Positions 42,204 to 49,564 of a stretch of 64,000 nucleotides of DNA are shown piece after piece. A model generated the notes under the pieces. It worked only from the letters and a program-made list of their open reading frames with translations. It searched no databases and was not told the origin of the DNA. This DNA comes from Candidatus Gastranaerophilales bacterium (GTDB lineage: Bacteria; Cyanobacteriota; Vampirovibrionia; Gastranaerophilales; Gastranaerophilaceae), in the NCBI GenBank assembly GCA_944323035.1, contig CALUQY010000004.1, positions 49,720-113,719 of the forward strand, given 5' to 3'. The position numbers were made by a program, and so were the translations under genes. Position 1 is the first letter of the stretch. Every line of letters begins with the position of its first letter.

Positions 42204-45197
42204 ATGAAGTGTCCAGTTTGTAAAAAAGAAGTTCCTGATGAATCAATTATCTGTCCCGAGTGTAAAGCAAGAATAGGTTTGGTTTGTTATAAGTGTAAGA
42301 CAGTCAACCCGGTTAATACTCTTCGTTGTAAGAAATGTAATACAGAAATTCTCCGGCTTTGCCCTCAGTGCCGTACAGTTAATTTACCTACGGCAAGCGT
42401 TTGCAGAAAATGCCATGCCTCACTTGTTCAGGATAAAGAAGTTTTAAAAGAACCGGTTAAACAAATTAAAGAGCCTGCCGGAGAAACACAGCCGTCAAAA
42501 TTTGCAAAGATTAAACCTACACAGCATGAGATAGCAGGGCTGATATATAATGCTATTGTTGAAAACGAAAAATCTATTATCTCACTTCACGCTCCAAAGG
42601 GCATGGGAAAAGATTTTGTACTGAATAAAGTTATTGACAGGCTTGGCGGTACAACTTATACTGTCTTGAAGGGAACCTGTTCACCGCTTTCACAATTGAC
42701 GCCGGGCGGATTAATTCAGGAAATTTTGATTTCGCTTTTCGGACTGCCGAATTTTTGTATTAATAATGTTCAGTTTCAAAAAGACGCATTTAAGTTCTTT
42801 AAAAATGAATTTGCAGAATTCGCTAATGACGAAATCGTAATGCTTATAAACCTGTTATATCCGTATTTGACTGGGAATTTTGAAGATATTCTTACAAATA
42901 AATCGCGAACTTTTAATCTGGTGACAAAAGTTTTTGCGCATATTTTTAGAGCGCATAAGGTTCTGTTTGTTATTAATAATTTTGATTTTATTGACGCACT
43001 TTCTTACGAATATTTTAATAATTTTATAAAGATTGATGGTATTTTTGAACACACCAAAATTCTTATGACATATTCTGAGCCGCGTCCGGCGCAGGCGTAT
43101 TTTTTCCTTGAAGAAGAAAAGTACGGAGATATTTATTTTAACCTTGAGTTATCTCCGCTTACACCTGTTGAAGCTGTCAGTATTTTTAAAATGACACCCG
43201 GAATTAATAAAATTCTGCCGGATGTTGAGAAAAAAGAACTTTACAAAAAATCAAAAGGCAGTCCTGCATTTATTGAACAGGGAATTGCATATAAGCAGGA
43301 TTGTATTCAGTATGAACTGGATTTCAAACTTCCTGATAATATCACGGACTTGATTAAAAAAAGGTTGGAAATCTTAAAAATCAGAACTCCGCTTGCGTTT
43401 AATATTTTGATATGCGCATCAATTCTCGGTAAAAAAATTAATACTAATCTTATAAAAGAAGTTTTTGAACTAAATGATGATACCTTCAATAATACCGCAA
43501 AATTCTTGATTGGTAAGGGGTTTATCTCGGAAATTAATGAGTTTTTCTGTGAATTTAAAAATTCGCTTCTATGGGAAGTAGTTTTGCATGTCGCGAAAAA
43601 TGAACCTAATTTTGTTGAGATTAACAAAAAATTATATTCAATTTTGAAAATTTTTACGCTGAGTTCTAACACTACTCTTGCGATAATTCTGCAAAATCTT
43701 CAGAATAAAAAAGAAGCACTGAATGTTTGGACACATAATGTTAATCTCTGTAGTTATATCGGGGATGTTAATTTGTATATTATTTCTCAAAAGCAGTGTC
43801 TTGCGCTGATCAATGAGTTTGATGACAGAGAAACATTGAAAGTCCGTTTTAATATTGCAGAGCGGCTCGGAAAACTCTTAACCCAGTATAAACCGGATGA
43901 TGCAATAGAATTTCTGCCTGATGCGATTTCAAACGCTCAGGGAATAGGTAACAGTATTAAAGAAATTGAACTTCTTGGTTATTTAACATGTTCGTGCCAG
44001 AGAGCAGGTAATTATTACGGGGTTGTTGAGAGCGTTGACAGAGTTCTTGAAAAAATTAATCCTGCAAAAGAACTTGAAATTGCTATGGTCAAAGCGTCTA
44101 AACTTGATGCGCTTTTAAATATAGGTGACTGCGCGGAAGTTGTTAATCTTATTCAAAATGATATAATGCCGGTGTTTAATAAATACCTTAACGGTGTCTA
44201 CCGCAGAAAAGATATTTCTTACGATCTGCTTTATAACACCTGGCTCAGAACTTATTTAATTCTTGCTAACGCTTATATTTTTCAAGGTAATAGCAAAGCC
44301 TTTGAAATTACGACATTATTATTTAATATAATTGAGCGCGGGCAGGTTAAAGATACAAACTTTATTATTAAATGTCATCTGGCCTTTGCATTTGCAAGTA
44401 CTATCTCCGGCGATTACGCGGCGTCGAACAAACATTTGCAGGAAATCATGGAGGCATGTACAGAATTTTCAATGAGTAATGAAAATATTCTGCGTTGGAA
44501 TTTTATTAATATGATAAACCGCTTTCTGAACCACGAATATGAGCATATCCAGGAGGATCTCTTTGAAATCGTTGCGTTTGCAAATAACAATTTTGACACC
44601 TTTACAAAAAATATTATGAAAACTCTTCTTGGTAAGGTGCTTGTTGATAACGACCAGACGCCGAAGGGGCTGGAGATTTATAATGAGCAGCTTGAACACT
44701 TTTCCAACGAAAAAATTGCACTCGGGGCGCTCCTCTGCTGGTATTTAATTTCAGATGCGGTTATGAATATTGAGGGGCCGGATAAAGCTGTAGAGATTGC
44801 TTCTAAAGCCCTTGAAGTCGCACAAAACCCTAAAATTCAAAATTATTTCTTCAATATCTGTCTGAAAATGGTGCTTACAAAAGCTTATATAATTAAAGAG
44901 GATTTTGAAACTGCACGGATTTATCTTGATAATGCCCTGCAAATCTCGCAACAATATGAACTGCACGATATGACAGCGCGGCTTTACCTGCTGTACGGTA
45001 AATTGTATCAGGATGCAGGTTTGAAAAAATCGCCTAAACAACGAGAATTTTTAAAAATGGCGGCTGTAATGTATGAAAGATGTATTAAATCAATACGTAA
45101 AACCCAGAATAACCATTTATTCCGTGAACACTCAAGAGCGGAAAAGGTTTTGACTTCATTTTGCGATATGAATAATATCAATCTCAAGAATAAATAG
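42204..45197 (+). CDS. Zinc-ribbon, P-loop ATPase and helical-repeat (STAND-like) protein
   Basis: 997 aa. Three to four CxxC zinc-ribbon pairs occupy residues 1-75 (CPVCKK, CPECKA, CYKCKT, CKKCNT, CPQCRT, CRKCHA). A P-loop ATPase domain follows, with Walker A HAPKGMGKD and Walker B-like KVLFVINNFDFID, then a helical region and a long C-terminal array with TPR character (ALEVAQNPKIQNYFFNICLKMVLTKAYIIKEDFETARIYLDNALQIS). The order resembles STAND regulators or the ATPase part of large signalling proteins. Walker A has Asp in place of Ser/Thr. It may work with the sigma-like protein encoded 3 bp upstream. Substrate unknown. Confidence 0.75.
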   Translation: MKCPVCKKEVPDESIICPECKARIGLVCYKCKTVNPVNTLRCKKCNTEILRLCPQCRTVNLPTASVCRKCHASLVQDKEVLKEPVKQIKEPAGETQPSKFAKIKPTQHEIAGLIYNAIVENEKSIISLHAPKGMGKDFVLNKVIDRLGGTTYTVLKGTCSPLSQLTPGGLIQEILISLFGLPNFCINNVQFQKDAFKFFKNEFAEFANDEIVMLINLLYPYLTGNFEDILTNKSRTFNLVTKVFAHIFRAHKVLFVINNFDFIDALSYEYFNNFIKIDGIFEHTKILMTYSEPRPAQAYFFLEEEKYGDIYFNLELSPLTPVEAVSIFKMTPGINKILPDVEKKELYKKSKGSPAFIEQGIAYKQDCIQYELDFKLPDNITDLIKKRLEILKIRTPLAFNILICASILGKKINTNLIKEVFELNDDTFNNTAKFLIGKGFISEINEFFCEFKNSLLWEVVLHVAKNEPNFVEINKKLYSILKIFTLSSNTTLAIILQNLQNKKEALNVWTHNVNLCSYIGDVNLYIISQKQCLALINEFDDRETLKVRFNIAERLGKLLTQYKPDDAIEFLPDAISNAQGIGNSIKEIELLGYLTCSCQRAGNYYGVVESVDRVLEKINPAKELEIAMVKASKLDALLNIGDCAEVVNLIQNDIMPVFNKYLNGVYRRKDISYDLLYNTWLRTYLILANAYIFQGNSKAFEITTLLFNIIERGQVKDTNFIIKCHLAFAFASTISGDYAASNKHLQEIMEACTEFSMSNENILRWNFINMINRFLNHEYEHIQEDLFEIVAFANNNFDTFTKNIMKTLLGKVLVDNDQTPKGLEIYNEQLEHFSNEKIALGALLCWYLISDAVMNIEGPDKAVEIASKALEVAQNPKIQNYFFNICLKMVLTKAYIIKEDFETARIYLDNALQISQQYELHDMTARLYLLYGKLYQDAGLKKSPKQREFLKMAAVMYERCIKSIRKTQNNHLFREHSRAEKVLTSFCDMNNINLKNK

Positions 45198-45198
45198 C

Positions 45199-45227
45199 TT
45201 GACGAAAGTCGTAAAATCGTACATAAT
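45199..45227 (+). promoter_or_regulatory. Promoter of pilin-like locus 4
   Basis: TTGACG, 17-bp spacer ending GTA, CATAAT, then GAA, one base after the previous stop codon. Confidence 0.75.
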
Positions 45228-45230
45228 GAA

Positions 45231-45414
45231 TAAGGCAATAAGTAAATAAGGCAATAGGGCAATAAGTCGTAATGACCGAAAGGACGAGAAAAGTTAAAAA
45301 GTTAATAGGTTAAAGAGTTAATAAGGAATATGACCGAATTGGAAGAAAATAATATAAAGGTCATATTGCCTTAATGCCTTAATGACCTATTGCCTTATTC
45401 CAGTAGTTTGTGCT
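45231..45414 (+). repeat. AAGGCAATA-type leader repeat, locus 4
   Basis: The longest copy: AAGGCAATA words, GTTAATAGGTTAA words and a complementary right arm of TATTGCCTTA words. It separates the promoter from the ribosome binding site by about 200 bp, so the mRNA would have a long folded leader. Confidence 0.65.
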
Positions 45415-45449
45415 TTCCAGCCCAACGGAACAAAAGAAAGGATGGAAAA

Positions 45450-46664
45450 ATGAAAAACCGCAGAAATGTATTAACAAATGCAGGGGGGGGGGGGAGCCGC
45501 TCAACCGGTAAATCCCGTGTCTTAGACCCCAATGTCATCCTGAACAGCGAGCGAAGCGAGCGTGATTCAGGATCTATCAAACGTTGCATTATACCGGTAA
45601 CGCCGGACAGATTCCGAAACGGTCTTGCTCGACTCGCGGAAAACGTGCCTACGTGCTATCAGCACTCCGCACTCCGCTCGCTCGCGCAGTTCGGAATGAC
45701 ACCTACTGAGTCGAGAGCCATAAAGGGTTTACGGGCTCACGGACGACGAATAGCGTTCACAATGGCGGAGATATTATTATCCCTTACGATAATCGGTGTG
45801 GTCGCGGCGATAACCTTACCAAGCCTTACCGGCAACATCAACGAGCGAACATGGAATACGCAGCGGAAAGCTTTATATGCAAGAATGTCACAGGCAATTC
45901 CGCTTATGGGGAGTGTTAACGGCTATGCTACAGCTGAAACCTTTGTCACTGCAGGTCTGTCTAAAGTTTTAAAAATTAATAATATCTGTGATCACGATCA
46001 CCTTGAGGATTGCGGTATTGCTTCTAAATTCGTAAAACTCAACGGCAGCACCGCTTCAATTCCGACTAAAATGTCTGAACTTAATTCAAGAATTGTCAAT
46101 ATGTCGGCAATCGGTGAAGGCGGAGAATCTTATTCATACTCACAGGAGGATTCGGATGCCGCTGCGTTTGAAACTGTAAACGGAGAAAGTATTCTTATAT
46201 TCTATAATGGCAAATGTGTTCCGGCTCTTGATGAAACTCGTGTAACATATTTCCAGACTAAACTTTGTGCAAATCTGGTTTATGACCTAAATGGTTCAAA
46301 AGGCCCGAATACTATAGGTAAAGATATGGGATACCTTTCTATATTTTATCCGACGGATTCCGTGATTGTGTCGCCGTATCCGATGATGAGAAGTCTTTCT
46401 GCTCAGTATCCGCAGGATGAGGCCGGTGCTGCCTGTACAAATATGGATTCTGAATACAGGCTCCCGAATAAAGAGGAAATGGCTTCTATATTTGTAAATA
46501 CTTTTCTAATAGGTGACGGCTCTGAAACGGTTCTCGATGCACTTTACTGGACATCAAGTGTAATCTCATCAACTAAGGCGTGGTATTTCTGGCTTGAATC
46601 AGGATATGCCAATAGTGACCGCGCACGGACTCAAAATATGAGTGTCCGATGCATCAAACGCTAA
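45450..46664 (+). CDS. Pilin-like surface protein, locus 4 (phase ON)
   Basis: 404 aa from ATG 45450 behind AAAGGATGG; an upstream in-frame start at 45390 has no site. The leader MKNRRNVLTNA-GGGG is followed by an insert of about 95 residues, including the palindromic element, then RRIA|FTMAEILLSLTIIGVVAAITLPS. The insert keeps the frame open. The body carries DLNGSKGPNTIGKDMGY, EYRLPNKEEMASIFVN, YWTSS and SVRCIKR. Compared with locus 2 it has a shorter segment after the stem helix (lacks the Ser-rich stretch). Exported pilin-like protein; prepilin peptidase would have to remove a leader of about 110 residues, far longer than usual. Confidence 0.85.
   Translation: MKNRRNVLTNAGGGGSRSTGKSRVLDPNVILNSERSERDSGSIKRCIIPVTPDRFRNGLARLAENVPTCYQHSALRSLAQFGMTPTESRAIKGLRAHGRRIAFTMAEILLSLTIIGVVAAITLPSLTGNINERTWNTQRKALYARMSQAIPLMGSVNGYATAETFVTAGLSKVLKINNICDHDHLEDCGIASKFVKLNGSTASIPTKMSELNSRIVNMSAIGEGGESYSYSQEDSDAAAFETVNGESILIFYNGKCVPALDETRVTYFQTKLCANLVYDLNGSKGPNTIGKDMGYLSIFYPTDSVIVSPYPMMRSLSAQYPQDEAGAACTNMDSEYRLPNKEEMASIFVNTFLIGDGSETVLDALYWTSSVISSTKAWYFWLESGYANSDRARTQNMSVRCIKR
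45483..45494 (+). repeat. Poly-G tract (12 G), locus 4, phase-ON length
   Basis: Twelve G follow the GCA codon and give four Gly in frame with the core. Confidence 0.85.
45534..45700 (+). repeat. Palindromic element inside the locus 4 leader
   Basis: From GTCATCCTGAAC to TTCGGAATGAC; related to 30427-30511 but with extra internal hairpins (GAGCGAAGCGAGC, CTCCGCTCGCTCGCG). The frame stays open through it, reading PDRFRN and FGMT. Confidence 0.65.
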
Positions 46665-46669
46665 AAATA

Positions 46670-46698
46670 AAAAGCTCTGCCGTAAAAGCAGAGCTTTT
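46670..46698. terminator. Bidirectional terminator
   Basis: AAAAGCTCTGC / GCAGAGCTTTT, between locus 4 and the convergent gene whose stop it includes. Confidence 0.85.
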
Positions 46699-47290
46699 AT
46701 TTATTCATTTTCTTTAAAATCTGTGAGTGAATTTTGTTTGCTTTATATAAATATGAAGTTAATTTTTGATAGTTTTCAAGATTTTCACCGTACGGAATTT
46801 TCATCTCTATAAGTTCATCAACGCTTCTGTTAATACCGGAAAGCATTTCTAAAGAGTCGCTAAGCATCATTATTGAATTGAATTTCTTTGAGAGTTTCGC
46901 CAGAATTTTTCTTGAAATAAATCGTTGAATTGCGCGGATTACAGGCATGTCGGTGCGCTTTTTCAATTTATGTTTGAGCGCAGGTTTGGAAAGAGATTTT
47001 TTCTGCGCGAAAATCGTTTTTAATTCTGAAATTTCGCGCTCAAGCTCTTTTTCTTTAATTTTTAAATTTATTACTTCCGGAAGTTTCCCTAATCTCTCGG
47101 TAGCGGCAATTTTTGTGCGAAGTTCTTCAATTGCGTTTTCGCGTTTGTTAATCTCAACCCCGAGTTTTACCACGTCATCGTCTGCCGGCTCTGCGATTTC
47201 GTTTATCATGTTCACATCGTAGCCGTTCAGGCGGGCGCCAAATCTATAATCTGCTGAAAAGATATTTTTGTCTTTTTCTGTTTCGTTCAT
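46697..47290 (-). CDS. Coiled-coil protein of unknown function
   Basis: 197 aa. Residues 45-95 are a strongly predicted coiled coil (INKRENAIEELRTKIAATERL, KIKEKELEREISELKTIF), followed by a basic stretch (KPALKHKLKKRTD) and further helices. No signal peptide or membrane segment. It starts one base after the permease stop, so it is translationally coupled to the LptF/G-like gene; a role with the envelope is possible but only by context. Confidence 0.7.
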   Translation of the reverse strand: MNETEKDKNIFSADYRFGARLNGYDVNMINEIAEPADDDVVKLGVEINKRENAIEELRTKIAATERLGKLPEVINLKIKEKELEREISELKTIFAQKKSLSKPALKHKLKKRTDMPVIRAIQRFISRKILAKLSKKFNSIMMLSDSLEMLSGINRSVDELIEMKIPYGENLENYQKLTSYLYKANKIHSQILKKMNK

Positions 47291-47291
47291 A

Positions 47292-48440
47292 TTAGTTTAT
47301 CGTATAAACTTTCTTGTAGTACATAATCGAGCCTAAAATCATCAGGATAATATTTGGCATCCACGCTGCCAGAAACGGTGAAAGTACGCCGCTTTTCCCG
47401 AATGATATGGATAGTGCACGAATTAGGTAGTACGTGAAAATAATAAGGATGCTGAATAAAAATCCGCGGTTATATCTTACCCTTGGCGGTGTAATAGAGA
47501 GCGGTACTCCAATCAAAACCAGCGCAACCGTTGTCAACGGAAGGGCAATTTTATCATACAATTCAATATAAAGTGAATTTTTCATCTTTTTGTTATCGCC
47601 AAAATCCTGTTTGGCTATGTATTTGATGAGTTCGCCAAAGTTCATTTCCCTTGCAACGTTTTTATTTAACTCTTTGGAAAGGTTCACTGCAAATTTGATA
47701 TTAAATTTGTCAAAAAGTGAGGTGTTAAGAATTTTGCCGTCATTTGATACGGTATAAATTGCGCCTTTAAAGAAGTTCCAGCCTTCGGCGCTTGTGTTGC
47801 CTTCAACTGCCTGAAGAATTTGGATTGTTCCTTCTTTAGACGAGTCAAGAACCGTTACATCGTGAAGAACTTTGTGTTTACAATTCCCTACATAAAAAAG
47901 TCTTTTCAGTCCGTTATTATCGTTTAATTCTTTGAAAACGAAATTTTCCTTGCCTTCCGGAATGTTTTTCTGGCTGAATGACCATAAAGCAAGGTCTTTT
48001 GCCTGTTTTGACATAACAGGAACAATGCTTTCATTGACGACAAAACAGCATACCGACATCGCAATTGCAAAAATAAAAATTGGTTTAGCGATTCTGTTCA
48101 GTCCTATGCCGCAGGAGCGCAAGACCGTAATTTCCGAGGATAAACTCAATTTATTGAGGGTCATAACCGTTGCCATTAAAACTCCCAGCGGTATCGTCAT
48201 TACAATAATTGAAGGCAAATTCAGAATGACTATTCTGAATGCAACGGAAAACGGAATCCCGAATTCGGCAATCTGTTTGATAAGCGTTATAAACGTGTCA
48301 GAAGCAAAAATTATTGATGTGAAAATACACACACCCATAATAAAGACTTCCAAAACTTGCGAAAGAATAAATCTGTCCAGCAATTTTATGTCTTTTAACC
48401 GGTTTGAAGCGGTTTGTAACTTTTCCAAAACTACACGCAT
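47292..48440 (-). CDS. LptF/LptG (YjgP/YjgQ) family permease
   Basis: 382 aa from ATG 48440. Three N-terminal membrane helices contain the family block FIIVILNLPSIIVMTIPLGVLMATVMTLNKLSLSSEITVLRSCGIGL (here FRIVILNLPSI). A periplasmic beta-jellyroll-like region of about 150 residues follows, then three C-terminal helices (LPLTTVALVLIGVPLSI). LptF/G with LptB extract LPS from the inner membrane. Only one such gene is present here; the other subunits are elsewhere. It supports an LPS-bearing diderm envelope with lpxA. Confidence 0.88.
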   Translation of the reverse strand: MRVVLEKLQTASNRLKDIKLLDRFILSQVLEVFIMGVCIFTSIIFASDTFITLIKQIAEFGIPFSVAFRIVILNLPSIIVMTIPLGVLMATVMTLNKLSLSSEITVLRSCGIGLNRIAKPIFIFAIAMSVCCFVVNESIVPVMSKQAKDLALWSFSQKNIPEGKENFVFKELNDNNGLKRLFYVGNCKHKVLHDVTVLDSSKEGTIQILQAVEGNTSAEGWNFFKGAIYTVSNDGKILNTSLFDKFNIKFAVNLSKELNKNVAREMNFGELIKYIAKQDFGDNKKMKNSLYIELYDKIALPLTTVALVLIGVPLSITPPRVRYNRGFLFSILIIFTYYLIRALSISFGKSGVLSPFLAAWMPNIILMILGSIMYYKKVYTIN

Positions 48441-48540
48441 GATAACAATATGATAATAAAAAAACACTTATATTGCAAATTATTCGACCGTAAGAGTAAT
48501 GTTCCTGAAACGTGAATTTTACCACCTTTTATTGATTTGC

Positions 48541-48558
48541 GTTACAAAAGTTTACAAT
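48541..48558 (+). promoter_or_regulatory. HLR1-like direct repeat
   Basis: GTTACAAA-AG-TTTACAAT, 81 bp before the start at 48640. No matching -10 box at 17 bp was found. Confidence 0.42.
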
Positions 48559-48639
48559 TTTAAAATAATAACGCAATTTCTGTTACGCAAAAAACTTTAT
48601 ATAAGTAAGGTAGGTTAAAATCAATTTGGAGGTTAGGTT

Positions 48640-49482
48640 ATGTGTCCAGAATCTTATGGCCCTAGTCGTATAAGTCAGCCATATTACGCAACCGCAAGTT
48701 ATTGCGCATCAACTGCACCTAATTTGCCGTTAAGTTCTTCTGTGGGTTATGATCCGATGAGTATGAACGGAAGTCTTTACTATGGAAGTGATATAGATTT
48801 GACCTCTGATTATTCTGTCGGCGGCGGATACGGACTGGCCGGCGGGGCTTATGCATATAATCCGGAAATGTTTTATCAACAAATGGATAGATGGACAGAT
48901 TATATGTATGACAGAAATGTTAAATATACAGAAAAAGGACGTTCAAATGATTTGAGGCTGAATGCTCCGCTTGAAAGAGCGCAAAATGCTGCGGATGCAT
49001 TAAGAGAAAAAGTCGTTATGGATGAACAATCACAAATCCCTGAATTCTTTGAAGCATATAAAAAAGCAATAAAGAACCTGTATCCGCAATATGCAGGATT
49101 AACAGATAAAGAATTAACCGCAAGGGCAATGGAACATTACAAGCAAAGAACCGGTGTCGGGCTGAAAGATGAAATACGTTCTAACAGTAGAAATATGTTT
49201 TTACAAAAATATATTCACTATATGACATTCGGGGCATTTGCAAAAGGCAGTGCGGAAGAAACAATTGAAGAAATTACAGGCAATCAGATGAGCCGCTCTG
49301 ACAATATTCAATGCAAAGCTGCTCTGGGCGCGGCAGTCTTAACAGGTGCAACGGCAGCACGTTACATAGTTCCTAATACAGGCAAAATCCTTAAAGCCGC
49401 AGCTAAGAATCCTATAACAACACTTGCGGTCGGGCTTTCAATCGCGGCAGCATGGCTCTTCGGTGATGCAACAAATAAATAG
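48640..49482 (+). CDS. Lineage-specific protein with Tyr/Gly/Ser-rich N-terminus
   Basis: 280 aa, no family recognised. Residues 1-85 are Tyr/Ser/Gly-rich and disordered-looking. Residues 90-170 are helical and charged. The C-terminal 65 residues hold two hydrophobic stretches (AALGAAVLTGATAARYIV and PITTLAVGLSIAAAWLFGDA), possibly a hairpin membrane anchor. Excellent ribosome binding site (TTGGAGGTTAGGTT). Monocistronic and preceded by an HLR1-like box. Confidence 0.8.
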   Translation: MCPESYGPSRISQPYYATASYCASTAPNLPLSSSVGYDPMSMNGSLYYGSDIDLTSDYSVGGGYGLAGGAYAYNPEMFYQQMDRWTDYMYDRNVKYTEKGRSNDLRLNAPLERAQNAADALREKVVMDEQSQIPEFFEAYKKAIKNLYPQYAGLTDKELTARAMEHYKQRTGVGLKDEIRSNSRNMFLQKYIHYMTFGAFAKGSAEETIEEITGNQMSRSDNIQCKAALGAAVLTGATAARYIVPNTGKILKAAAKNPITTLAVGLSIAAAWLFGDATNK

Positions 49483-49524
49483 AGTTGTAAAAAATAATTC
49501 CTAACAATAGTGTTTAGTGTGATG

Positions 49525-49548
49525 TGGAGGTTGTAAAAACCTCCTTTT
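49525..49548. terminator. Terminator between convergent genes
   Basis: GGAGGTT-GTAA-AACCTCC followed by TTTTCTTT. Confidence 0.8.
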
Positions 49549-49564
49549 CTTTGTTGTTGTTTTA

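Noticed and set aside
24834..46664. Diversity-generating retroelement
   Set aside because: The variable C-terminal ends are suggestive, but no reverse transcriptase or template repeat is present in the window.
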